Positions 1-5,846 of a DNA stretch of 6,860 nt are shown here, piece by piece. The stretch spans positions 1 through 6,860 of the forward strand of contig JAAFHR010000175.1 in the NCBI GenBank assembly GCA_013298455.1, given 5' to 3'. This DNA is from Betaproteobacteria bacterium. GTDB taxonomy: Bacteria > Pseudomonadota > Gammaproteobacteria > Burkholderiales > Casimicrobiaceae. The position numbers and the translations under genes are program-made. Positions within the stretch are counted from its first letter, which is position 1, and each line of letters opens with the position of its first letter. The notes under the pieces are model-generated. The model did not search any database. It saw nothing but the letters and a program-made list of their open reading frames with translations, and had not been told where the DNA came from.

Positions 1-26
1 GCTACCAAGGTTTTCGTCCGAAACAT
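1..26 (-). CDS. 5' end of an unidentified minus-strand gene (partial)
   Basis: Reading the minus strand from position 26, an ATG opens a frame MFRTKTLV that continues off the left edge after eight codons and two bases. A good ribosome binding site, AAGGAG (complement of 33-38), lies six bases upstream of this ATG. A second ATG at 32-30, in the same frame two codons earlier, is too close to the AAGGAG to be preferred. The first residues (Met, Phe, two basic residues, then Leu-Val) would fit the start of a signal peptide or membrane anchor, but this is only a guess from eight residues. No function can be assigned. The call rests on the ribosome binding site and on the absence of another gene in this stretch. 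Confidence 0.45.
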
Positions 27-43
27 CGTCATCTCCTTCAATC

Positions 44-75
44 GGGGAAATCCCCAAAACCGCTCAAAGTGAGCG
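44..75. promoter_or_regulatory. Two small palindromes upstream of the minus-strand gene
   Basis: GGGGA-aa-TCCCC at 44-55 is a tight palindrome beside the AAGGAG site of the minus-strand gene. CGCTCA-aag-TGAGCG at 61-75 is a six-base-pair stem with a three-base loop. Both would lie in the 5' leader or promoter of the minus-strand gene, where they could be an operator or a leader hairpin. They are real symmetries, but short enough that chance is possible, and no known regulator site is recognised. Confidence 0.25.
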
Positions 76-139
76 TGTATTGACTGAAACGAATGAGTGG
101 AAGAAATGGGGTTAAGAATCAATGCTGTTCGTTTAAGAG

Positions 140-209
140 CCGTTCGCCCTGAGCTTGTCGAAGGGTTGGCGGCACACCACCCAGGCTTCGACGAGCTCAG
201 CCCGAACGG
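140..209. repeat. Imperfect palindromic intergenic repeat, CTGAGCTTGTCGAAGG type
   Basis: A 24-base left arm (140-163) and a 24-base right arm (186-209) are inverted copies matching at 21 of 24 positions, with a 22-base spacer. The core, CCCTGAGCTTGTCGAAGG on the plus strand, belongs to a short dispersed repeat I know from intergenic regions of many proteobacterial genomes. As RNA or single-stranded DNA it would fold into a long hairpin. When translated it gives the spurious peptide RPELVEG, so a 78-codon open frame across it (97-333) is not a gene. It lies between the minus-strand gene start and the acylase promoter candidate, so it may insulate two divergent transcription units. That role is inference. 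Confidence 0.75.
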
Positions 210-244
210 AAATGCAGCCTGTTCGGCCGAAATGAACAGCGTCG

Positions 245-273
245 TTGTCAACCCAAATGAACCCGTTTGTACT
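245..273 (+). promoter_or_regulatory. Candidate sigma-70 promoter for the acylase gene
   Basis: TTGTCA at 245-250 matches the -35 consensus at five of six bases. After exactly 17 bases, TGTACT at 268-273 matches the -10 consensus at four of six. Transcription would begin near 280, giving a leader of about 50 bases before the ATG at 330. This also argues against the earlier in-frame ATG at 267, which would overlap the -10 box. No other pair with this spacing was found in 27-329, but the -10 box is weak and the call is tentative. Confidence 0.35.
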
Positions 274-329
274 CCCCAACAGCGACCGCGATTACATTGC
301 TGCCAGACATGGTTTCTCGGACACCCTCG

Positions 330-2720
330 ATGAAAAATCTGCACATCACGTTACTCGCGATGAGCGCTACAGCCGTTGTCGCGGGTTGTAGCTTTTCGCC
401 ACTTTCCCAAGACTCGGCCGCCGGCAGTCAGACGGCCGCGTCCCGCACCGTCACCATCGAGCGCACCGCTTACGGCATCCCGCACATCGCTAGCTCGAAT
501 CTGGAATCGCTCGGCTACGGCATTGCCTACGCGTACGCCCAAGACAACGTCTGCCAAACGGCGCAACAGTTGGTGACCGCCCGGGGCGAACGGTCGGCGT
601 TTTTTGGTGGCAGCGCCACGGCGCTATTCGGTTTCCGTCCGCTTCCGAACGAACAAATTGATCTGTTCGTGGCGGCGCACATGAACGATGCGGCTTTGGC
701 GCAATCGTGGGCTGGCGTTTCGCCTGATGCCCGAGCCCTGGTTCGCGGCTATGTTGCGGGATACAACCGCTTTCTGGCGGACCACGCGGGAAAACTACCA
801 GCCGCTTGCAACGGTCAAGCCTGGGTGAAGCCAATGACCGTTGCCGAGTACTACCGAACGACTGAGCTCTCGCTCGTACAAGCCAGTGTCGGCGCGTTTG
901 CGGATGCGTTGGTTGCTGCGAAGCCGCCCGTTGCGACAACGCCAGCCATCAAAACCGGATCTATCGAATCGGGCTCGACCTTGACCGCTGTTGACGTGAA
1001 CGTGGCACGCGACGCCATGCGCGAAATCGGCATCGTTGATTCCCCGTACGGTTCAAACGCGTGGGCGTTTGGCAAAGATGTGACTGCTAGCGGCAGTGGC
1101 GTATTGCTCGGCAATCCGCACTTTCCATGGGTCGGCACGAATCGCTTTTGGCAGATGCATCTCACCGTGCCGGTTGACTTTGACGTGATGGGGGCGAGCA
1201 CTGCGTTGGCAACGACCGTGCAGATTGGCTTCAATCGCGACGTAGCGTGGTCACACACGGTATCCACCGGTAAGCGATTCACCTTGCACGAGCTGAGCCT
1301 TGACGCCAACGATCCCAGAGCCTACTTGATCGATGGCAAGCGCGAGGCGATGAGCTCCAAGATCGTCACGATTCGTGTCCGTGGCGCGGATGGATCGGTC
1401 AAAGACGTCTCGCAAACACTCTGGTCTTCGCGCTGGGGGCCGATCATTGTCAACCCACGAGCTGGGCTCAATTGGACGGCGAAAACGGCGTACGCACTCA
1501 AAGATGCCAACTCGGGCAATGCTCGCAGTGTCGACACCTGGCTCGCCTTTGCGCGCGCTAAATCCACACAAGATTTGACACGCGGCATGCAAAACCTCGG
1601 GCTGCCGTGGGTCAACACCATTGCGGCTGATCGCAGCGGCGCTGCGCTCTACGCCGATTTGAGCGTCGTGCCCGACGTGGATTCCGAGCAGTTGAAGCGC
1701 TGTGCGCCCAGTGCTGCGGCGGCTGCGCTCGGAAACGCTGCTGGGCTATATGTGCTCGACGGTTCGAAAAGTGACTGCGATTGGCGGCGCGATGTAGGCT
1801 CGCCCGTCGCGGGCTTGACCGCGCCGTCACGTCTGCCATCGCTCACGCGCAGCGACTGGGTTCACAATTCCAACGACAGCTTTTTCTACTCGCATCCTGA
1901 AGCCAAGTGGTCAGGCATTTCGCCGCTGGTGGGCGATGATGTGCTTCGCAGACCCCGAACACGCTCCGGTTTGATCGAAGTTCCTGATTTGATTGCGCAA
2001 GGGAAAGTCACACCGGAGACGGCGCAGCGACGGCTCTTTGAGAATCGCAATCTGTTGGCGCGTTTGGTGTTGCCTGATTTGCTCGCTGCTTGTATCGATG
2101 GCCCCGAGAACGCCCGCGCGGCGTGCGCTGCGCTTCGATCATGGAATCGAACGAATGATGTGGACGCGCGTGGCGCTCATCTCTTCCGTGAATTCTGGCG
2201 CACGGCGAGCACGATCAAAGACGTTTACCGGGAGCCGTACGACAAGTCGCGCCCGATCGAAACGCCGCGTGGCTTGCGTATGTCCGATCCAGCGGTGGCC
2301 ACTAAGGTGTGGGATTCGCTCGCCGCTGCCGCTAAGAAAGTGACGGATGCAGGCTTTGCGCTCGATGCGCCGCTCGGTGCCGTGCAACGTCCAGTCTTCT
2401 CCGAAGAGCCTATCGCCATTCATGGTGGCGACGAAATCGAAGGCGTACTCAATAACGTCGGTGATCGTGCCAGCGCGGGGATCACCGCCAAAGGCATCCG
2501 CATCGATTACGGCACGAGCTATGTGCAATCAGTGGGCTTCGACGCGCGCGGCCCGATTGCCAATGCGCTGCTCTTGTACGGCCAAAGCAGCAACTCAACT
2601 TCAGCGCACGTTACCGATCAACTGAAGCTCTATTCGCGAAAGGAATGGATCAAATTGCCGTTTCATCGCGATGATGTGGCGCGTGAGCGGATCGGCGAGG
2701 TGTTGACGCTGGTGCGCTGA
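330..2720 (+). CDS. Penicillin acylase family lipoprotein, probable N-acyl-homoserine lactone acylase (PvdQ-like)
   Basis: The 796-residue product is an Ntn hydrolase precursor that hydrolyses amide bonds of N-acyl substrates; family members cleave acyl-homoserine lactones, penicillins or pyoverdine precursors. Residues 1-20 form a signal peptide ending in the lipobox VAGC, so Cys20 is the predicted lipid attachment site; Ser at +2 favours the outer membrane. The alpha-chain block is at about 41-92 (ERTAYGIPHI, YAYAQDN, TARGER). The predicted self-cleavage site is Gly241-Ser242, making Ser242 (in GSNAWAF) the N-terminal nucleophile of the beta chain. Counting from it, His264 in NPHFPW is beta-23 and Val311 in HTVST is beta-70, as in PvdQ. 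NSNDS at 513-517 supplies the catalytic Asn near beta-269. Length is close to PvdQ (about 760). No good ribosome binding site precedes the ATG at 330. The in-frame ATG at 309 is possible; 330 gives the more typical signal peptide. Substrate cannot be fixed from sequence, and no luxI/luxR gene is in view. Confidence 0.9.
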   Translation: MKNLHITLLAMSATAVVAGCSFSPLSQDSAAGSQTAASRTVTIERTAYGIPHIASSNLESLGYGIAYAYAQDNVCQTAQQLVTARGERSAFFGGSATALFGFRPLPNEQIDLFVAAHMNDAALAQSWAGVSPDARALVRGYVAGYNRFLADHAGKLPAACNGQAWVKPMTVAEYYRTTELSLVQASVGAFADALVAAKPPVATTPAIKTGSIESGSTLTAVDVNVARDAMREIGIVDSPYGSNAWAFGKDVTASGSGVLLGNPHFPWVGTNRFWQMHLTVPVDFDVMGASTALATTVQIGFNRDVAWSHTVSTGKRFTLHELSLDANDPRAYLIDGKREAMSSKIVTIRVRGADGSVKDVSQTLWSSRWGPIIVNPRAGLNWTAKTAYALKDANSGNARSVDTWLAFARAKSTQDLTRGMQNLGLPWVNTIAADRSGAALYADLSVVPDVDSEQLKRCAPSAAAAALGNAAGLYVLDGSKSDCDWRRDVGSPVAGLTAPSRLPSLTRSDWVHNSNDSFFYSHPEAKWSGISPLVGDDVLRRPRTRSGLIEVPDLIAQGKVTPETAQRRLFENRNLLARLVLPDLLAACIDGPENARAACAALRSWNRTNDVDARGAHLFREFWRTASTIKDVYREPYDKSRPIETPRGLRMSDPAVATKVWDSLAAAAKKVTDAGFALDAPLGAVQRPVFSEEPIAIHGGDEIEGVLNNVGDRASAGITAKGIRIDYGTSYVQSVGFDARGPIANALLLYGQSSNSTSAHVTDQLKLYSRKEWIKLPFHRDDVARERIGEVLTLVR

Positions 2721-2777
2721 GGTGTAGGCGCGCACCTGGGCGCGAAATGCGGTTGCGCAGAAACTAAGGTTGGGTAG

Positions 2778-2820
2778 GGGTCAATACTGTTCACATATGA
2801 CCCTGCATTCAATTTTTTTT
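2778..2820 (+). terminator. Weak candidate terminator after the acylase gene
   Basis: GGGTCA (2778-2783) and TGACCC (2798-2803) can form a six-base-pair stem with a 14-base loop. After nine further bases comes a run of eight T (2813-2820). It lies about 60 bases past the acylase stop. The gap between stem and T-run and the large loop make it a poor match to a rho-independent terminator. The stem may instead be part of a dispersed repeat, and the T-run belongs at least partly to the flank of the CAGATT element that follows. Confidence 0.25.
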
Positions 2821-2888
2821 GCCACAGATTTCGCAGATTACGCAGATTAAGCAGATTTTTCAGGGCTGCGTTTGCGCTCATCTTTGCA

Positions 2889-2893
2889 AGGTG
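2889..2893. repeat. Target site duplication AGGTG, left copy
   Basis: AGGTG directly abuts the left terminal inverted repeat of the element at 2894-3067 and is repeated exactly in the same orientation at 3068-3072. A 5-bp direct repeat at both boundaries of a perfect inverted-repeat element is what transposition leaves behind. Confidence 0.7.
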
Positions 2894-2939
2894 AAGACCT
2901 CTGCACAACCGGCAAATGAGATCGAGTCTCCCGTAATTC

Positions 2940-2963
2940 GTCATTCCCGCGCAGGCGGGAATC
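2940..2963 (+). repeat. ATTCCCGC/GCGGGAAT palindromic repeat, copy 1 (dRS3-like)
   Basis: The core is ATTCCCGC-gcag-GCGGGAAT, an eight-base-pair stem with a four-base loop. This pattern, ATTCCC, eight bases, GGGAAT, matches the dRS3-type repeat described in Neisseria and similar repeats seen across Betaproteobacteria. It sits near the left end of the 174-bp element and faces copy 2. Confidence 0.7.
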
Positions 2964-3017
2964 CATGGTGAGTTGAGCAAAATCAATCACTTGGAACATG
3001 GCTGCTCATCGACGATA

Positions 3018-3041
3018 GATTCCCGCCTTCGCGGGAATGAC
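3018..3041 (-). repeat. ATTCCCGC/GCGGGAAT palindromic repeat, copy 2 (inverted)
   Basis: This is the inverted copy of the repeat at 2940-2963, matching at 23 of 24 positions; the one difference is in the loop (gcag against gaag in the same reading direction). Each copy can fold alone, or the two can pair with each other in a longer stem. Confidence 0.7.
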
Positions 3042-3067
3042 GGAAATGAGAGTTGTGCAGAGGTCTT

Positions 3068-3072
3068 AGGTG
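3068..3072. repeat. Target site duplication AGGTG, right copy
   Basis: AGGTG directly follows the right terminal inverted repeat and is identical to 2889-2893. Joining the flanks through one copy restores a continuous sequence reading TTTGCAAGGTGTGGAATC, the proposed empty site. Confidence 0.7.
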
Positions 3073-3103
3073 TGGAATCTGTGGCTAAAAAATCTTAAGC
3101 GAA

Positions 3104-3143
3104 CCGTATTGGGATACGGGCTGCATCGGTTGCACTCCGATGC
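3104..3143 (-). terminator. Two hairpins downstream of glnE, possible terminator
   Basis: On the minus strand, just past the glnE stop, come two perfect stems. The first is GCATCGG / CCGATGC (3123-3143) with a seven-base loop. The second is CCGTAT / ATACGG (3104-3119) with a four-base loop. A run of six T (complement of 3087-3092) follows 11 bases after the second stem. The spacing is too long for a classic intrinsic terminator, but the location, 10 to 50 bases past the stop, fits transcript-end structure or a 3' stabilising hairpin. Confidence 0.35.
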
Positions 3144-3152
3144 GCTCCTACG

Positions 3153-5786
3153 TCACGTTTCGTTGGCGAACACGCGTTCCCAAAACTCGCGAACGGGCCC
3201 TGAAAACGCTTTCGATTCAGTTAGAGGAATCTGCGCGCGCAACTCGCCGTGCGGCGCTTGTAGCCGCACCGCGTGTTGACGCGCGCGCAACTGCCGATAG
3301 GCGTTGGCGGCAGCAACCGCTAGCGCTGCGCCGCTCGTGCCTGCTGCGTCTAGCAACCCCAATTCGCCAGCGCGAATGGCGAGCGCGATGTTGCCGTGAT
3401 TGGCGCGCAATGATGGATGCTTCTCGCTGTGGCGCAACACCAAGGTTTGCACCGCAAACTCCATGTCGACCAGACCGCCGCGATCATGTTTCAAATCAAA
3501 AAATGCGTCGGCGTTTTTGTTGACGCGTTCTTTGGCCAGTCGTTGGCGCATCTCGAGCACATCAGCTCGCAGCTTCGACCAGTCGCGCGGCGTTGCAAGA
3601 ATGTCGTCACGAATACGCTCGAACGCCGCTCCAACATCGGCGTCGCCCGCAGCGAAGCGCGCGCGAGTCAGCGCTTGATGCTCCCAGGTCCAGGCTTTTT
3701 CGCGTTGATACTGGGCAAAGGCGCTCACGTTCGTGAGCAGCAAACCGGCCTGACCATCAGGGCGTAGACGCGCATCTACCTCGTAGGCTCGCCCGGCAGC
3801 GGTCAAGGTCGTCATCCAACTTTGTAGGCGCTGCGCGATGCGTGTCAGTGCGTCGCGGTGTTCGGTGGCGGCATCGGGCATCAAAAAAATCAAATCAAGA
3901 TCGCTGGCGTAGCCCAACTCTTTGCCGCCCCAACGACCGTAGGCGATCACGGCGATGCGTGCATCATCTGGCAATTTCGCTTGCTGCATGAGGTGCTGCA
4001 GCGTTTGTTCGACCACGACATCAGCGAGCGCGGAAAGGTGATCGGACAGCGTCTCGACGGAGAGTGCGCCCGCGACATCCTTGAGTAGCAAACGAAACGT
4101 CTCGCCTTGCTGAAAGTGGCGCACCGCGTCCATGCCGCGCTCGGTGTCGTCGCCTGTGTGTTGCAGGGCGTCGCAGAGCTCGTTGCGCCATGCGGCGTAA
4201 TCGACGTCGCTTGCCAGCGAGCGCGAATCGATCAGATCATCAAGTAGCAACGGATGCGTGCTCATGTAGTGCACCGCCCAGGGGCTCGCGGCCGCTAGAT
4301 CAACCACGCGGCGCAGTACGTTCGGCCGCTCGATCATCAACGCCAGATAGCTCGACCGAGACGCAACACGTAGCAGCAAATCGATGCTCCGTGTAGCTGC
4401 GGCATCGGGGGCGGTGCTCTGTCGCGCATAGTCAATTGCGCTGTCCGCGAGCTGTTTTAAGCGGTCTCGGCTGGTGACCGGCAAAGCGCGAGCCCTCGCG
4501 CCGTTGAGCGTCGACTCAACAAATTGCATCACCTGCGCCTCATCGGAGAAAGTCTGAGTCTCGAGCGGGCGCAGTGCGCGGTCGGAGTTCACGCGGGGCA
4601 GCTCTGGCATCGTCACCATCGTAGCGCCGCTCAAGGTGCCATCGAAGAACTCGGCAACCTCCGTTCGCACCGCCGTGAGCTTCGCTTCCAGCGCATCCGC
4701 GCTGGGTAGGTTCAGCACTTCGGCCAGCTCGTTCAAGGCAGCAGCGCTTTCTGGCAGCGTTTGCGTTTGAAGGTCATCGCGGTATTGCAGCATGTGTTCA
4801 ACGCGTCGCAAAAACTCGTAATGCCCAGCAAGTCGCGTGGATCGCTCGGCACTCACAAACCCTGCGCGGGTAAGCGCAGCGAGCGATTCCAGCGTCGTTC
4901 GAGTGCGCATGCGCGGATCGCGTCCACCGCGCACCAGTTGCCGCAGCTGCACGCCAAATTCCAACTCGCGAATGCCGCCACGACCGAGCTTGATGTTCCG
5001 CGGATTGCTCTTTTCGCTCCGAAGCTGTGCATGCAGATCACGCATGCCGGCGACAGCATCAAAATCCAAGTAGCGTCGAAACACAAAGGGCTGCACGAGC
5101 GCAGCGAGCGACGTTTGCAACGAGCCGCTCGCCACACGCGAACGAAGCCACGCCAAGCGCTCCCACATTCGACCCTGCTCGACGAAGTAGCGTTCCAAAA
5201 ACTCAAGCGTAGGTACCATCGGTCCAGCGTCGCCGTAAGGGCGAAGTCGTGTGTCCACCCGAAACACGAATTCACCGTCAATTTCGCGATCAAGCGTGCG
5301 AGACACGGCTCGTGCCAGACGGGTCAATGCATCGGTGTGCTGCGCATCATCATCCTCGCACAAAAAAACGACGTCGATGTCAGACGACACATTGAGCTCG
5401 AAGCCCCCCATCTTGCCCATGGCCACGACTGAAAACTGACACGGCGGCGCGGCGCTCTCAAACAGGCGCAAACTATGCGCTCGCACCGCAGTGTTAACCG
5501 AAAAATCAGCGAATTCCGTGAGCGTACGCACCAAACCGTCAAACGGTGCGTTGTCGACGATGTCGGCCAGAAGCGTTCGCAGCATCAGTGCTTTTCGCAA
5601 ATCACGCAGTACGTCGTCGACTGTGTCAGCCGTTGCGCCCAACGCTAAGTGCTGCCAAGCTTTCCAGTCAATCGGTTGGTTGCGCTCGGCAACGATTTGG
5701 CTCACCCACTCAGGATCAGCGCGGCGAAGTCGTGCGGCGTAGTTGGAGTAACGGAACGCGCGTTCGATGGCATCGGTCTCAGTCAT
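3153..5786 (-). CDS. glnE: Bifunctional glutamine synthetase adenylyltransferase / adenylyl-removing enzyme
   Basis: The 877-residue cytoplasmic enzyme adds AMP to, and phosphorolytically removes it from, a tyrosine of glutamine synthetase, switching the enzyme off or on according to PII (GlnB) and glutamine. Two nucleotidyltransferase domains are visible. The N-terminal adenylyl-removing domain has GKMGGFELNVSSDIDVVFL at about 124-142 (Asp136, Asp138), RVDTRLRPYGDAGP at 176-189 and LGRGGIRELEF at 267-277. The C-terminal adenylyltransferase domain has YGRWGGKELGYASDLDLIFL at 616-635 (Asp629, Asp631), VDARLRPDGQAG at 670-681 and HDRGGLVDMEFAVQ at 767-780. Both metal-binding Asp pairs are intact, so both activities should be present. 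E. coli GlnE has 946 residues; this version is somewhat shorter but ungapped. The frame stays open 175 codons upstream to 6311, but that part is antisense to the divergent gene; the ATG at 5786 has a modest AGGG four bases upstream. It is convergent with the acylase gene; no glnB or glnA is in view. Confidence 0.96.
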   Translation of the reverse strand: MTETDAIERAFRYSNYAARLRRADPEWVSQIVAERNQPIDWKAWQHLALGATADTVDDVLRDLRKALMLRTLLADIVDNAPFDGLVRTLTEFADFSVNTAVRAHSLRLFESAAPPCQFSVVAMGKMGGFELNVSSDIDVVFLCEDDDAQHTDALTRLARAVSRTLDREIDGEFVFRVDTRLRPYGDAGPMVPTLEFLERYFVEQGRMWERLAWLRSRVASGSLQTSLAALVQPFVFRRYLDFDAVAGMRDLHAQLRSEKSNPRNIKLGRGGIRELEFGVQLRQLVRGGRDPRMRTRTTLESLAALTRAGFVSAERSTRLAGHYEFLRRVEHMLQYRDDLQTQTLPESAAALNELAEVLNLPSADALEAKLTAVRTEVAEFFDGTLSGATMVTMPELPRVNSDRALRPLETQTFSDEAQVMQFVESTLNGARARALPVTSRDRLKQLADSAIDYARQSTAPDAAATRSIDLLLRVASRSSYLALMIERPNVLRRVVDLAAASPWAVHYMSTHPLLLDDLIDSRSLASDVDYAAWRNELCDALQHTGDDTERGMDAVRHFQQGETFRLLLKDVAGALSVETLSDHLSALADVVVEQTLQHLMQQAKLPDDARIAVIAYGRWGGKELGYASDLDLIFLMPDAATEHRDALTRIAQRLQSWMTTLTAAGRAYEVDARLRPDGQAGLLLTNVSAFAQYQREKAWTWEHQALTRARFAAGDADVGAAFERIRDDILATPRDWSKLRADVLEMRQRLAKERVNKNADAFFDLKHDRGGLVDMEFAVQTLVLRHSEKHPSLRANHGNIALAIRAGELGLLDAAGTSGAALAVAAANAYRQLRARQHAVRLQAPHGELRAQIPLTESKAFSGPVREFWERVFANET

Positions 5787-5846
5787 AGCCCTGATTGTCG
5801 CGCGAAGCGAGGACGACCGCAGTGCCCTCGATAGAATCCATCCAGC
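5787..5846. promoter_or_regulatory. 60-bp divergent intergenic region, glnE / yhdP-type gene
   Basis: The two start codons face away from each other across 60 bases, so promoters for both genes must lie here or overlap the coding starts. On the plus strand TAGAAT (5832-5837) resembles a -10 box but has no -35 partner at a suitable distance and ends only nine bases before the ATG. On the minus strand GACAAT (complement of 5794-5799) resembles a -10 box equally poorly. No NtrC-type or sigma-54 site is visible. The region is named by position; the exact promoters are not resolved. Confidence 0.35.

Larger units (their letters stand above)
2894..3067. mobile_element. 174-bp MITE-like element with perfect 16-bp terminal inverted repeats
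   Basis: The left end AAGACCTCTGCACAAC (2894-2909) and the right end GTTGTGCAGAGGTCTT (3052-3067) are perfect inverted copies over 16 bases. AGGTG flanks both ends directly (2889-2893 and 3068-3072), as expected for a 5-bp target duplication. The element has no transposase gene. The only frames across it are spurious, including a minus-strand one with the telltale peptide WIPACAGMT. It is therefore non-autonomous and would need a transposase encoded elsewhere. Inside are two inverted copies of a GTCATTCCCGC...GCGGGAATC repeat (2940-2963, 3018-3041) and a further short inverted pair TGAGCA / TGCTCA (2974-2979, 3003-3008), so most of the element can fold on itself. The parent insertion-sequence family cannot be named from these ends alone. 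Confidence 0.72.
2821..3085. repeat. Older palindrome-bounded repeat with four 9-bp CAGATT units, split by an insertion
   Basis: GCCACAGATT at 2821-2830 has an exact inverted partner, AATCTGTGGC, at 3076-3085. A T-run precedes the left end and an A-run (3087-3092) follows the right end, extending the mirror symmetry loosely. Next to the left end, CAGATT recurs at 2825, 2834, 2843 and 2852, exactly nine bases apart: units CACAGATTT, CGCAGATTA, CGCAGATTA, AGCAGATTT. Tracts of GCAGATTACGCAGATT type are familiar as short dispersed repeats in bacterial genomes. The two halves are separated by the 174-bp element at 2894-3067; removing it and one AGGTG copy leaves a unit of about 86 bp. No coding frame of substance lies here. 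Whether the outer 10-bp inverted repeat marks a mobile unit or only a hairpin is unknown. Confidence 0.6.

Noticed and set aside
267..329. 21-codon N-terminal extension of the acylase from ATG 267
   Set aside because: It would bury the lipoprotein signal peptide behind a non-signal leader and overlaps the candidate -10 box. The ATG at 330 gives a normal basic start followed by a hydrophobic stretch and lipobox.
97..333. 78-codon plus-strand open frame with peptide RPELVEG
   Set aside because: It is the translation of the intergenic palindromic repeat at 140-209, runs into the acylase start, and lacks a ribosome binding site. The VRPELVEG peptide is a familiar artefact of this repeat.
2823..2858. 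CAGATT tandem units considered as a CRISPR array
   Set aside because: Units are nine bases with no unique spacers, and no cas gene is present.
2663..2986. 107-codon minus-strand open frame with peptide WIPACAGMT
   Set aside because: WIPACAGMT is the standard false translation of the ATTCCCGC/GCGGGAAT repeat. The frame crosses the MITE boundary and the acylase end.
2812..3092. A single large mobile element covering the whole nest
   Set aside because: No target duplication flanks the outer GCCACAGATT / AATCTGTGGC ends, whereas the inner 16-bp ends have a clear one. Two separate layers fit better than one element.
4761..5432. 223-codon plus-strand open frame inside glnE
   Set aside because: It is antisense to conserved GlnE domains, including the adenylyl-removing domain motifs. 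Its length is explained by the codon bias of the opposite strand.
5832..5837. TAGAAT as a firm -10 box for the yhdP-type gene
   Set aside because: The nearest -35-like sequence (TTGTCG at 5795-5800) is 31 bases away, far from the usual 16 to 18, and the start point would fall almost on the ATG.
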